Shown here piece after piece: positions 35,216 through 44,303 of a stretch of 64,000 nucleotides of DNA. The DNA comes from Pseudomonas sp. CFII64 (GTDB lineage Bacteria; Pseudomonadota; Gammaproteobacteria; Pseudomonadales; Pseudomonadaceae), in contig NZ_ATLO01000042.1 of assembly GCF_000416235.1 (NCBI RefSeq), positions 1-64,000 on the forward strand. Direction: 5' to 3'. The position numbers were made by a program, and so were the translations under genes. The notes beneath the pieces were generated by a model. It ran no database searches. It had not been told where the DNA came from and saw nothing but the letters and a program-made list of their open reading frames with translations. Numbering within the stretch: position 1 is the stretch's first letter; each line of letters opens with the position of its first letter.

Positions 35216-36181
35216 TCAGGAAACAGGCAGCCGATTGGCTAGTCGGCTCGCACCAGGCGGCTGGCCCGTGATGCGTTTGAAAGCGCGGCTGAAGGCGGCT
35301 TGCGAGGTGTACCCGAGGTTCTGCGCCACGGTTTCGATGGGGAGCCTCTCTTGGACCAACCACTGACTGGCGAGGCGCATTCGCAATTCAGTTGCATAGC
35401 GCAGCGGCGGCGTTCCGATTGTTGTCTGAAAGCGTTCAGCAAAGACAGAGCGCGAGGAATTGCATTCCTCTGCCAGCTCCGACACTGTCCAATTGCGACC
35501 CGGGTCGCGATGGAGCGCCAGAATCGCGCGGGCCAGCCTGGGGTCACGCAGCGCTGCGACCAAGCCAGACGCATAGTCACATCCACATTCAACCCAACCA
35601 CGTACGATCATCGCCGCGACTACATCAGCAAGGCGCGCGAGAATCCCGGCGAAGCCGATGCGACCCGAGCAGATTTCTCCTTTCATCGCGGCGAGTATCG
35701 GCATGAGCCCCGGGTAGCGATTGCTCATCGCGTCGACCGTCATCAGGCCCGGCATCAGCGGCCCCAGTCCCTGCATTCCGCCAAGATCGAACTGCATACA
35801 GCCGTAAAAGAGAATGGCGCTGGGAATGGCGCTGGTTGTAGGGCACAGATTGACGGCACTGACCGTGTCACCCAGAGGCGCCGACTCGAAACAGCTGATG
35901 TCCCGGGTTGGCGCGTCCGGGCTGGACAGCAGTTGATGCGCTGCGCCCTGCGGCAGAAACACTGCATTCCCTGCGGACAATTCATGCAACACGCCATCTT
36001 CCGTGCGCAGCACAGCAGAACCGATGGCGAGATAGTGAAAATAGGCATGTCCAGGCCGGGCATTCAAGCTTATGCCGAATGACGGACCCGTCTGGATGCG
36101 ACGGTACTGCACGCCACGCAGGCGCATGCCAGTCAGTAATTCGCTGATGAGATCGGAAGAAAGGGCGAAATGATCTGACAT
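35216..36181 (-). CDS. AraC-family transcriptional regulator (cupin_6 type)
   Basis: This 321-residue protein has the N-terminal cupin_6 sensor domain (RPGHAYFHYLAIGSAVL, LSAGNAVFLPQGAAHQL) and a C-terminal AraC domain (SELAEECNSSRSVFAERFQT, GYTSQAAFSRAFKRITGQPP). I chose ATG 36181 (MSDHFALSSDLI) because this is the usual beginning of the family; an open frame continues far upstream but overlaps the divergent promoter. It is divergent from the NepI-like exporter, 105 bases between starts, and is its probable regulator. Confidence 0.88.
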   Translation of the reverse strand: MSDHFALSSDLISELLTGMRLRGVQYRRIQTGPSFGISLNARPGHAYFHYLAIGSAVLRTEDGVLHELSAGNAVFLPQGAAHQLLSSPDAPTRDISCFESAPLGDTVSAVNLCPTTSAIPSAILFYGCMQFDLGGMQGLGPLMPGLMTVDAMSNRYPGLMPILAAMKGEICSGRIGFAGILARLADVVAAMIVRGWVECGCDYASGLVAALRDPRLARAILALHRDPGRNWTVSELAEECNSSRSVFAERFQTTIGTPPLRYATELRMRLASQWLVQERLPIETVAQNLGYTSQAAFSRAFKRITGQPPGASRLANRLPVS

Positions 36182-36286
36182 GGCAAATCCGGTGTTTTGA
36201 TCAAAAGTTACAGACGTTCCATCATAGATCATCCTGATTTTGGTGCCTAGACTTGGGCTCGCGTCAATTTCAGGAAGGCATTTGTA

Positions 36287-37597
36287 ATGAACAGCAGCGT
36301 ATGTAACACCGGGCTCAATGCTCAAGATGAAGATGTAGAACCAAAAGCACCCGCCTGGATGGCCGTCTTCTCGCTGGCGATGGGCGTGTCCGGATTGCTG
36401 ACAGCCGAGTACCTTCCGGCCAGCCTGCTTACCCCGATGGCCAGCGACCTCGGTGTATCCGAAGCGATCGCGGGACAAGCGGTGACGGTGACCGCCGTCG
36501 TGGCACTGTTTGCCGGACTGCTGGTACCCGGCTTCACGCGATCGCTTGACCGGCGCACTGTGCTTTTGGGGTTTTCGGTATTGATGATCGCTTCCAACCT
36601 GTTGGTCGCCCTGTCGTCCAGCATCTGGGTACTCATGGCAATGCGCGTTCTGCTAGGGGTGGCACTCGGTGGTTTTTGGTGCATGGCGGCCGCCGTCGCC
36701 ATGCGTTTGGTCCCGGCTTCGTTGCTTCCCCGCGCGCTGTCGATCATTTTCAGTGGCATTGCAGTAGGAACGGTCGTTGCGGTCCCACTGGGTAGCTACC
36801 TGGGCGGACTGTATGGCTGGCGCTCCGCTTTCCTCGCAGCGGCGGCCGTGGGCTGCCTGACTCTGCTCTTCCAGTGGTTCACACTGCCGAAGATGGCGCC
36901 GCGCAGTCCGGCGCGACTCAGAACCGTGCTGGACGTGCTGATGCGTCCGGGCATCGCTATCGGCATGTTTGGCTGTGTACTGGCACACACAGGCCATTTC
37001 GCCCTGTTCACCTATATCCGTCCATTTCTGGAAAGCACCACCGGAGTGGGTACGGATGGGCTCGCTCTTATGTTGCTGGGGTTCGGGGTGGCTAACTTTG
37101 TTGGCACAATGCTGACCGGGTGGCTGATTGCGCGCAGTCTGCGCGTGACCCTGGCGCTCATGCCTGCGCTGGTGGGGCTGGCAGCGCTGGCTCTGGTGTT
37201 TTTGCCTGCCTCGGTACCGGGGCAAGCGCTGTTGGTTGCGTTTTGGGGGTTGGCATTCGGGGGCGTGCCAGTGGCGTGGTCCAACTGGGTAGCACATTCA
37301 GTGCCCGACCAGGCAGAAAGCGCGGGCGGGATGGTGGTGGCCTCGGTGCAGTCTTCCATCGCAGCAGGTGCCGCTGCGGGAGGAGCAATGTTCAGCTTCA
37401 GCGGCATTGCTGGCGTATTTATCGCCGGTGCGATTGTGATGCTGCTGTCAGCACTGCTGATTGCATGGCGCGTCAAAGTCCAACCGTCGCCTCTCGGCGA
37501 AGCGACAGGTCAGAATGCACTGAACGCTTGCGCCCTCCCCGACTCCAAACCTTGCCCCGACGCTCAGAGTAAGCGTGTCGCGTCGATGGGTGTTTGA
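36287..37597 (+). CDS. MFS exporter, NepI-like (purine ribonucleoside efflux type)
   Basis: This 436-residue carrier has twelve membrane segments and follows E. coli NepI over its length: AEYLPASLLTPMASDLGVSEAIAGQAVTVTA, read in parts, GVALGGFWCMAAAVAMRLVP, and VPVAWSNWVAHSVPDQAE. NepI exports purine nucleosides such as inosine. A hydrophilic tail of about 40 residues goes beyond the NepI length. AGGAAGG lies upstream of the ATG at 36287. The AraC gene is divergent. The substrate is inferred from similarity recalled from memory, not tested. Confidence 0.87.
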   Translation: MNSSVCNTGLNAQDEDVEPKAPAWMAVFSLAMGVSGLLTAEYLPASLLTPMASDLGVSEAIAGQAVTVTAVVALFAGLLVPGFTRSLDRRTVLLGFSVLMIASNLLVALSSSIWVLMAMRVLLGVALGGFWCMAAAVAMRLVPASLLPRALSIIFSGIAVGTVVAVPLGSYLGGLYGWRSAFLAAAAVGCLTLLFQWFTLPKMAPRSPARLRTVLDVLMRPGIAIGMFGCVLAHTGHFALFTYIRPFLESTTGVGTDGLALMLLGFGVANFVGTMLTGWLIARSLRVTLALMPALVGLAALALVFLPASVPGQALLVAFWGLAFGGVPVAWSNWVAHSVPDQAESAGGMVVASVQSSIAAGAAAGGAMFSFSGIAGVFIAGAIVMLLSALLIAWRVKVQPSPLGEATGQNALNACALPDSKPCPDAQSKRVASMGV

Positions 37598-37623
37598 ATC
37601 ATCTGCCAAATCAAGGAGTTCTC

Positions 37624-37779
37624 ATGACCGATCCACGTAATGTCGCTCACGACAAAAAAGTGCAGCAAGAGAAAAAGAACCACGGCGAAGAAATCGCGCC
37701 CAATGCCGAGCACGCGCCCCAGCCGGGCATGAAGCCCGCACTCAAGCACGACGATGACGAGCAAGACGAGCAAGCTTAA
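37624..37779 (+). CDS. Small hydrophilic protein of unknown function
   Basis: This 51-residue protein (MTDPRNVAHDKKVQQEKK at the start) is highly charged, without hydrophobic segments, and ends in an acidic Asp/Glu/Gln tail. The ATG at 37624 follows AAGGAG at good spacing, which supports translation. It lies 26 bases after the NepI-like stop and is likely cotranscribed. I do not recognise a family. Confidence 0.6.
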   Translation: MTDPRNVAHDKKVQQEKKNHGEEIAPNAEHAPQPGMKPALKHDDDEQDEQA

Positions 37780-38094
37780 GCCGGGCACTAGCCTGACCCG
37801 AAAACTGCCGTTGGGCGGCGCTGGCTGAAGTCAGTAGCCGCTGCATCGCCACGCATTCACCTATCCCGCCAAATTTTCCTGTCACTGAACCTTGCCTATA
37901 CCTGCGCTACGAAAGCGATAATCTGACGGTACATGAGGCACTGGTCGAGAGTGATGACTTCTCACCTGCCCGGCGGTTTTGCCAGAACTTCGCTCTCAAA
38001 CGTCATAACCCTGCTTTTTGCTGCGTGGTAATCTCATCACTTTTTCAGATTGGCGTTGATCGGACCTTGATGATCGCCATAACCAGGAAATGTC
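37780..38094. other. Intergenic stretch before the oxaloacetate decarboxylase gene
   Basis: No gene or RNA is supported. AGGAAA before 38095 is the ribosome site of the next gene. I see no other convincing element. Confidence 0.6.
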
Positions 38095-38964
38095 ATGTCC
38101 AGAATTTCTCACTCAGCTTTGCGTCGTAATTTCCGGGAACTGCTTGCTTCAAAGCAGTGCTTTGAAACCGCCTCCGTTTTCGATCCGATGTCCGCTCGCA
38201 TCGCGGCTGATCTTGGCTTTGAAGTTGGCATTCTGGGTGGTTCTGTTGCCTCGCTGCAGGTATTGGCCGCACCCGATTTCGCGCTCATTACGTTGAGCGA
38301 ATTCGTCGAACAGGCAACTCGAATAGGTCGCGTCGCGCAACTCCCCTTCATCGCGGACGCCGATCATGGCTACGGCAATGCCCTCAACGTCATGAGAACC
38401 GTTGAAGAGCTGGAGCGCGCCGGTGTTGCCGCCCTTACCATTGAAGACACTTTGCTGCCGGCGCAATTTGGCCGCAAATCGACGGATCTGATTTCCATCG
38501 ACGAAGGCATCGGTAAAGTCAAAGCGGCCCTGGAGGCGCGCGTTGATGCTGAACTTTCGATCATCGCGCGGACCAACGCGGCAGTGCTGCCTGTCGAAGC
38601 TGTTGTTGAACGGACTCACGCTTATGAGAAAGCCGGAGCCGACGGCATCTGTATCGTCGGGATTAAAGACTTCGAGCACCTTGAGCAAATTTCGGAAAAG
38701 CTGACGGTGCCTCTGATGCTGGTGACCTACGGCAATCCGAAGCTCAACGACAGCCAACGCCTGGCGAACCTCGGTGTGCGTGTCGTGGTTGCAGGTCATG
38801 CGGCCTACTTTGCGGCGATCAAGGCTACCTACGACAGCCTTCGTGCTCAACGTCATCTGACGCAAAGCACTTCAAACCTGAGTGCCACAGAGCTGACCCA
38901 CACCTACACCCAGCCAGAAAGCTATGTGGCGTGGGCCAAAGAATTCATGAACGTGAAAGAATGA
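38095..38964 (+). CDS. Oxaloacetate decarboxylase of the PEP mutase/isocitrate lyase superfamily (PA4872-like)
   Basis: This 289-residue protein has the superfamily barrel with FDPMSARIAADLGFEVGILGG, read in parts, the metal-binding DADHGYGNA (Asp near 85), IEDTLLP, and SIIARTNA. The late VVVAGHAAYF His is the position noted for P. aeruginosa PA4872, an oxaloacetate decarboxylase of nearly the same length. It would convert oxaloacetate to pyruvate and CO2 in the cytoplasm with Mg2+. It is a single gene followed by a strong hairpin. Confidence 0.9.
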   Translation: MSRISHSALRRNFRELLASKQCFETASVFDPMSARIAADLGFEVGILGGSVASLQVLAAPDFALITLSEFVEQATRIGRVAQLPFIADADHGYGNALNVMRTVEELERAGVAALTIEDTLLPAQFGRKSTDLISIDEGIGKVKAALEARVDAELSIIARTNAAVLPVEAVVERTHAYEKAGADGICIVGIKDFEHLEQISEKLTVPLMLVTYGNPKLNDSQRLANLGVRVVVAGHAAYFAAIKATYDSLRAQRHLTQSTSNLSATELTHTYTQPESYVAWAKEFMNVKE

Positions 38965-38968
38965 CCGG

Positions 38969-39009
38969 GCCCCGGGCGGCTCACGATGGCTCGTGATACG
39001 ACCCGGGGC
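38969..39009. terminator. Long bipartite hairpin between convergent genes
   Basis: GCCCCGGG (38969-38976) pairs with CCCGGGGC (39002-39009), and inside it TCACGA pairs with TCGTGA around a TGGC loop. It lies between the converging stops at 38964 and 39025, so it probably terminates both transcripts. Confidence 0.65.
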
Positions 39010-39024
39010 AATGCATGACCTGCC

Positions 39025-40041
39025 CTAAGCAGTCATGCCGTCGAAGAACCGCGAGGCATTTTCATTCAGGGTTGCTATGTCATAGCCACCCTCCTGAACC
39101 ACCACGCAGGGCACCTCTAGCGCCTTGATCCGCTGCCCCAGCAAACGGAAGCCTTCATGGCTGACAGAAACCTTGGACTGGGGATCGTTTTCGTAAATAT
39201 CGAAGCCCAGCGACAGGACCAGCACATCAGGCGCGAAGTTGCGTAACGCAGTTGCGGCCTTGTCCATGCAGGCGAAGAAATCTGCCTCGCTGGCGCCATG
39301 GGCCATGGGTAGGTTCAGGTTGAAGCCTGCACCGGGACCCGCTCCGGTTTCATCGTCAAAACCAGCAACCACCGGGTAGAAGTTGGTCGGATCACCATGG
39401 ATCGACACATACAGCACGTCATCCCGGTCGTAGAAAATTTCCTGAATGCCTTGGCCGTGGTGCATGTCTGTATCGAGCACAGCGACTTTGGCGAACTTGC
39501 CCCTCAGCACCTGAGCGGCAATTGCAGCATTATTGAGGAAGCAGAAGCCGCCTGCCGCTTCGGCCCGGGCGTGGTGCCCCGGTGGGCGGCAAAGAGCGTA
39601 GGCCGACGGGTCACCTTCGATCACGGCGTGCGCAGCAGCCACCGCACTCTGCGCTGACCAGTAGGCGGACTGCCAAGTATCCTCGCCAATCGGACAACTG
39701 CCATCAGCCAGGTAGCGTGCGGTCTTGCCTAAAATCCCGCGTAGAGGATTACCTTCGCGGATGTAGATATTGGACATCACTTCATCGCCCCAGTCTTCCG
39801 GCACGTCGTGCCACTGCTGGTAAGCGGTTCTCAGGTATTCCAGATAGGCCGGACTATGTACGGCAGCCAGCGGCGCTTGACCATAGTCGTTGGGTTCGAA
39901 CAACGGATAACCCAGTTTCTCGACCATTGCCAACAGCGGGTCAATACGCGCTGGCAATTCCTGAGGCTGCCGCATCTGGCCCCGCGACAGGTAGGAACGG
40001 GGCTGGTGAAGACGTTGTGAGGGGTGGAAAAATGTTTTCAT
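39025..40041 (-). CDS. Histone deacetylase-like amidohydrolase, acetylpolyamine amidohydrolase type
   Basis: This 338-residue class II deacetylase-like enzyme has the double-His motif RPPGHHA (H156/H157), the zinc ligands in VLDTDMHHGQG (D192, H194), and an Asp in LSLGFDIYENDP. The closest known group is the acetylpolyamine amidohydrolases of P. aeruginosa (about 345 residues), which remove acetyl groups from putrescine and cadaverine derivatives. GAGG precedes the ATG at 40041. It is the last gene of a four-gene operon with a carrier, an aldolase and a 2-hydroxyacid dehydrogenase, which is an unusual setting. Other acyl-amide substrates are possible. Confidence 0.9.
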   Translation of the reverse strand: MKTFFHPSQRLHQPRSYLSRGQMRQPQELPARIDPLLAMVEKLGYPLFEPNDYGQAPLAAVHSPAYLEYLRTAYQQWHDVPEDWGDEVMSNIYIREGNPLRGILGKTARYLADGSCPIGEDTWQSAYWSAQSAVAAAHAVIEGDPSAYALCRPPGHHARAEAAGGFCFLNNAAIAAQVLRGKFAKVAVLDTDMHHGQGIQEIFYDRDDVLYVSIHGDPTNFYPVVAGFDDETGAGPGAGFNLNLPMAHGASEADFFACMDKAATALRNFAPDVLVLSLGFDIYENDPQSKVSVSHEGFRLLGQRIKALEVPCVVVQEGGYDIATLNENASRFFDGMTA

Positions 40042-40068
40042 TGCTGACCTCTTTCAAAGCGCATGCGG

Positions 40069-41001
40069 TCAATAGCCCAGTTCAGGATTGGCCAGATTGT
40101 TCAGTTCGAGCCCTTGGGCCAGTCGTAACACGTTGTCGGCGACCTGTTGGGCGATGCACAGGTCAGAGGCGGCTGACGCCATGTGCGGCGTCACCCAGAC
40201 GCCCGGCGTACGCCACAGCAGCGAATCGGCGGGCAACGGCTCCTCCTCGAACACGTCCAGCAAGGCGCCGCGCAGTTGCCCGCTCGCCAGCGCCTGCTGC
40301 AGGTCATTTGAGTTGAGGTGCTGGCCGCGGCCGCAGTTGATCAATGCACTGCCTCTGGCCATGCACTGGAAAATCTCATGGCACAACACGCCATGGGTGG
40401 TGCGGGTCAGTGGCAGCAGGTTGATCAGTACATCCAGTCCGTCGAGGAATTCACGCCGCGAATGGGGGCCACTGAAGGTTGTCACGCCGTCGATCGTGCG
40501 CGGCGTGCGAGCCCAGCCACGTACGTAGTAGCCCGCTGCGGCCAATCGTGCCGCGACGGGTGCGCCGATGGCGCCCAGGCCCATCACGCCGACCTTGAAA
40601 TCTTCCGCTTTGCGCTGCGCCGGGCGTTGCCAGTGCTGCGAGAGGTTGCCGGCGATCACCTGATCGAAGCCCCGGTGGAAGTGCAATACGCCCCAGTGCA
40701 CGTACTCGCTCATGCCCAGGGTGTGATCAGGATCAACCACCCGGCAGACCGGCACCGTGACATCGCGAGAATCGTCTTGGGCCAAATGGTCGATACCCGA
40801 GCCAATCGAATGCACCAGACGCAGATGTGGCAAGCGCCCAAGGCTGCCCGACGGCGGGAACCAGCACACCGCGACCTCGGCGAACCGCGCCTGTGCATCA
40901 TCTGGCCGTAGTACGTTCAGCTGCGGCGCATGCACGGCGAACAGCGTGGCGAGCCAATCGGTCAGCGCAGGGTTCTGGCAAAGCAAAACGAGGCTACCCA
41001 T
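40069..41001 (-). CDS. D-isomer-specific 2-hydroxyacid dehydrogenase (GhrA-like)
   Basis: This 310-residue protein has the NAD-binding motif VGVMGLGAIGAPVAARLAAAGY, read in parts, the catalytic Arg in INCGRGQHL, a Glu in DVFEEEPLP and the His in VTPHMASAA. The layout is like the GhrA glyoxylate/hydroxypyruvate reductase group. It reduces 2-keto acids or oxidises D-2-hydroxy acids with NAD(P)H. The ATG at 41001 starts two bases after the aldolase stop, so translation is coupled, and 27 bases separate its stop from the amidohydrolase start. The physiological substrate is unknown. Confidence 0.9.
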   Translation of the reverse strand: MGSLVLLCQNPALTDWLATLFAVHAPQLNVLRPDDAQARFAEVAVCWFPPSGSLGRLPHLRLVHSIGSGIDHLAQDDSRDVTVPVCRVVDPDHTLGMSEYVHWGVLHFHRGFDQVIAGNLSQHWQRPAQRKAEDFKVGVMGLGAIGAPVAARLAAAGYYVRGWARTPRTIDGVTTFSGPHSRREFLDGLDVLINLLPLTRTTHGVLCHEIFQCMARGSALINCGRGQHLNSNDLQQALASGQLRGALLDVFEEEPLPADSLLWRTPGVWVTPHMASAASDLCIAQQVADNVLRLAQGLELNNLANPELGY

Positions 41002-41003
41002 GG

Positions 41004-41762
41004 TCAGCTGCACCAGTCGGTGCGCTGCTCGTCGATCAGACTGAGCGCGGCCTGCCAAGCCATGTCGATGATGCCGTCGATGCCGTCACGGCCAAACTGC
41101 GCCGCCGTGTGCCGGCATACTTCTTCACTGGGGATAGTCAGGGCCACACCGGCTGACATAGCCTGGATCTGCGCCTGGCACGCACGCTCCAGGAAATAGA
41201 TTTCGTGGAACGCCGCCGCTACGCTGCCGCCGGCCGCCAGCAAACCGTGGTTACGCAGGATCATCGCCTTGTGCGAACCCAGGTCGGCGACCAACCGCTC
41301 GCGTTCCTCCAGCGATAACGCGATGCCTTCATACGTGTGATAAGCCAGGTTGCCGTAGAACTTCAGCGCATGCTGGGTCAGCGGCAGCAGGCCATCGCGC
41401 TGGGCCGCCACTGCCATACCGCTCGCGGTGTGGGTGTGGATGATGCAGTGCAGGTCGGCGCGCGCATCATGGATGGCCGAATGGATGACGAACCCGGCAG
41501 CGTTGACCTTGCCACCGGTGTAGCTGCTGTCGACCACGCTGCCTTCCAGGTCGATCAGGACCAGATCGCTGGCGCGCATTTTTTCGAACGCCACGCCGTA
41601 ACGGTTGATCAGAAAATGCCGCGCCCCCCCCGGCACACGCAGGGTGATGTGGGTGTCGATCAGGTCGGTCATCCGGTAGTAGGCGATCAAGCGGTACAGC
41701 GCTGCCAACTCGCAGCGCGATTGCCATTCGATCTCTGACATGGCGAGAGGTTTACTCATCAT
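41004..41762 (-). CDS. Class II aldolase/adducin-domain protein
   Basis: This 252-residue protein has the zinc-binding HTHTASGMAV motif, RNHGLLAAGG and the DLIDTHITLRVPGG opening of the family. Members are either sugar-phosphate aldolases or decarboxylase-like enzymes, and many with this layout have no known substrate. The ATG at 41762 follows AGGAG and overlaps the carrier stop (ATGA). A run of eight G (C on the plus strand, 41634-41641) occurs in codons 41-44, in VPGGA, and could be slippage-prone. Confidence 0.88.
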   Translation of the reverse strand: MMSKPLAMSEIEWQSRCELAALYRLIAYYRMTDLIDTHITLRVPGGARHFLINRYGVAFEKMRASDLVLIDLEGSVVDSSYTGGKVNAAGFVIHSAIHDARADLHCIIHTHTASGMAVAAQRDGLLPLTQHALKFYGNLAYHTYEGIALSLEERERLVADLGSHKAMILRNHGLLAAGGSVAAAFHEIYFLERACQAQIQAMSAGVALTIPSEEVCRHTAAQFGRDGIDGIIDMAWQAALSLIDEQRTDWCS

Positions 41763-43063
41763 GCGACTCCTTGGGTAGTGGACAGGAGGGTCGCGTTGAC
41801 GCTGCGCAGATGTGCCAGTCCCAGTACTCCGGCCAGCGACATCAGCGCCAACACGCTGAAGAACAGCGCCAAAGGCACCCATTGCCCCGCGAACTGAGCG
41901 GCGATGAAGGTACCGATCATCGGCGTCAGGCCTCCAGTCAAACCGCTACCCAGTTGATAGGCGATGGAAATGCCTGAATAACGCACCCGCGCCGGGAAGG
42001 CTTCAGCCATGTAGCCAGCAATCACCGCATACAGCGCAGCCAGCAGGATCACGGCCAGGGCAATGCCGGCGGTCATGTACAACAGGTTGCCGGTCTGCAC
42101 CAGCAGGAACATCGGATACGGCACCACGATGCACAGCGACGCCACCCACTTGAGGAAACGTCCTTCGCCCAGCCGCTCGGCCAGCAACGCCGAACAGGGT
42201 TGCGAGAGGAACTGCAGAATGGTGACCACGAACAGGCAGTCCAGGATCGTGGTCTTGGCGATGCCCTGGTACTGGGTGACGTAGGTGATCATGAAGGTGT
42301 TGGTGAAGAAGAAGCCGCCCGAACCGATGGTGACGGCCAGGGCTGCGAACAGAATCTGCTTCCAGCCAGTGCGCAGCACTTCGCGCACTGGATTGTCGGA
42401 GGTCTGGTCGTTCTCCTTGACCTCGGTGAACTCTGGCGATTCCGGTACACCGAAACGAATCACCAGGCCGACGATCATCAGCACGCCGCTCATCAGGAAC
42501 GGAATGCGCCAGCCCCAACTCATCAGGGCTTCCTGTTCCATTTCGGTGATCAAGCGGAAGGCGATCAGCGCCAGCAGCAGACCGGCCGGGCTGCCCCATT
42601 GTGCGAACGAGGCGAAGAATACCTTGCGTCCCTTGGGCGCGTGCTCACTGGCCATGAGCACAGCGCCGCCCCATTCGCCACCGACAGAAATGCCTTGCAG
42701 CAGGCGCAGCAAGACGAGCCCGATTGGCGCCCATATACCCGCTTGAGCGTAGGTGGGCAACAGACCGATACAGCTCGTCGCAACGCCCATCAGCACAATG
42801 GTCACCAGCAGCATTTTCTTGCGGCCCAGGCGGTCGCCCAGATGGCCAAATACCATGCCGGCGAATGGCCGGGCGATGAATCCTACGGCGAAGCTGCCGA
42901 ACGCGGCCATCGTGCTGAGCATCGGGTTTTCACTGGGAAAGAACAGCTGTCCCAACACCAGTGCAGCGGCGAAAGCGTAGATGTAATAGTCATAAAATTC
43001 GATGGTGGTGCCGATAAACGCGGCCGCCGCGGCACGACGCGGAGTTGAAGTTTTGCTCGTCAT
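41759..43063 (-). CDS. MHS-family (metabolite:H+ symporter) MFS transporter
   Basis: This 434-residue inner-membrane carrier has the MHS signature: AAAAFIGTTIEFYDYYIYAF, read in parts, GHLGDRLGRKKMLLVT, LLRLLQGISVGGEWGGAVLMASEHAP and SPEFTEVKEN. The group takes up carboxylates and osmolytes such as shikimate, citrate, ketoglutarate and proline/betaine. The ATG at 43063 has GGGAG upstream. It is the first gene of the operon with aldolase, dehydrogenase and amidohydrolase, so its substrate is probably their starting compound, a small carboxylate. Confidence 0.92.
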   Translation of the reverse strand: MTSKTSTPRRAAAAAFIGTTIEFYDYYIYAFAAALVLGQLFFPSENPMLSTMAAFGSFAVGFIARPFAGMVFGHLGDRLGRKKMLLVTIVLMGVATSCIGLLPTYAQAGIWAPIGLVLLRLLQGISVGGEWGGAVLMASEHAPKGRKVFFASFAQWGSPAGLLLALIAFRLITEMEQEALMSWGWRIPFLMSGVLMIVGLVIRFGVPESPEFTEVKENDQTSDNPVREVLRTGWKQILFAALAVTIGSGGFFFTNTFMITYVTQYQGIAKTTILDCLFVVTILQFLSQPCSALLAERLGEGRFLKWVASLCIVVPYPMFLLVQTGNLLYMTAGIALAVILLAALYAVIAGYMAEAFPARVRYSGISIAYQLGSGLTGGLTPMIGTFIAAQFAGQWVPLALFFSVLALMSLAGVLGLAHLRSVNATLLSTTQGVA

Positions 43064-43216
43064 TTGAGGCTCCCGGGAATCATTGTTATAGGCAGGAGAT
43101 AAGGTCATGCGTAGGCATGAAGCTCGCACTCTCGCGGTGCGTTGCTGGATGGTGAGCCAAGCCCTATGCTAGGAAAAGCTTCTAATCTAAATACTCAAGT
43201 ATAAGCCTGGGCAATA

Positions 43217-44194
43217 ATGACAAACTCCACGTCCATTTTTCAGAGAGACCCCGAAGCCAAGCGTTTTCTCAACGATCGCCTGGACTGGAATTTGTTGCGG
43301 ACATTCCTGGTTATTGGTCAGGAAGGCAGCATTAGCCGGGCCGCCGCTCGCTTGCACCTGAGTCAACCGGCGATCAGTCAGGCGCTGAAAAGACTGGAAG
43401 AGCAACTGGCCAGTGAGTTGGTCGTGCGGCGCGGGCCACGTATCACCCTGTCCAAGGCAGGCGAGGAAGTCATGCAGATCGCTGCCGACCTCTATGGTAC
43501 CGTCTCCCGTCTAGGCCCCGCGCTGGATGCACCTGCAGAGTCGGTAACGGGTAAAATCAGGCTGCTGTCCATCAGTCGCATCCAGTCTCGCAGCTACGAT
43601 GATTTTTTGGCGCAGTTCCACACGGAATTTCCTCAAGTGGAATTGGAGATTGATGTACTGCGTAGCTCCGATGTGATCAGCGCACTACTTCAGAAGACAG
43701 CGTCGTTCGGTTTGAGCCTGTGTCGTACACCACAGCCCCGTCTCGAACAGCGGGTGATGCTCGAACAGCGCTACGCATTTTTCTGTGGAAAGCGCCATCG
43801 ATTATTTGGTCGCAAGAACCTGGCGTTGTCGGACCTGCAAAGCGAAAACTTTGTGAGTTTCACCAGTGACCAGATTGGCGGCAATCTATCGCCGCTTACC
43901 GTGTTCAGGGATCAGCAAGGTTTCACTGGACGAATTGTCGCTTCCTCGCCAAGCCTGGATGAAATCCTGCGCCTGGTCGGCGCGGGTTATGGCATTGGAT
44001 GCCTACCCGAACACATCGTCGCTGCCGATGTGCAAGCCGACGACATCTGGCGTCTGCCTCCCTGGGAAGGCGTCAGCGATGTGAATGTCTATCTGCTGTG
44101 GAATCGGGAGCAGAAAATGACCCGCGCCGAATCGGTCTTTCTGGAGCGCTTCCAGCAAATGCTGATGACTACCGAAGCCGCTGACAGGTTTTAG
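43217..44194 (+). CDS. LysR-family transcriptional regulator
   Basis: The 325-residue protein has a leader of about 22 residues before the LysR winged helix (LDWNLLRTFLVIGQEGSISRAAARLHL, LSQPAISQALKRLEEQL). The substrate-binding domain has SISRIQSRSYDDFLAQFHTEFP. It is divergent from the MHS carrier operon, with 153 bases between starts, and is almost certainly its regulator. The effector is likely the imported carboxylate or a product of it. Confidence 0.92.
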   Translation: MTNSTSIFQRDPEAKRFLNDRLDWNLLRTFLVIGQEGSISRAAARLHLSQPAISQALKRLEEQLASELVVRRGPRITLSKAGEEVMQIAADLYGTVSRLGPALDAPAESVTGKIRLLSISRIQSRSYDDFLAQFHTEFPQVELEIDVLRSSDVISALLQKTASFGLSLCRTPQPRLEQRVMLEQRYAFFCGKRHRLFGRKNLALSDLQSENFVSFTSDQIGGNLSPLTVFRDQQGFTGRIVASSPSLDEILRLVGAGYGIGCLPEHIVAADVQADDIWRLPPWEGVSDVNVYLLWNREQKMTRAESVFLERFQQMLMTTEAADRF

Positions 44195-44303
44195 ATCGTC
44201 ATCAGCGGCCTCTTACCTGCTTGGGGGCAAATTCCGAGTCTTTGATGGCAATCGCCGACACAGAAGATCCCCCAGAGTGAACGTTGGTTATGGCCAGGCT
44301 CCG

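Noticed and set aside
39582..40316. 244-residue plus-strand frame opposite the amidohydrolase and dehydrogenase
   Set aside because: It is antisense to two well-supported genes and is rich in Arg/Pro as expected of a shadow frame.
42200..43048. 282-residue plus-strand frame opposite the MHS carrier
   Set aside because: Antisense to a carrier with clear motifs; its Gln/His-rich composition is typical of a complementary frame.
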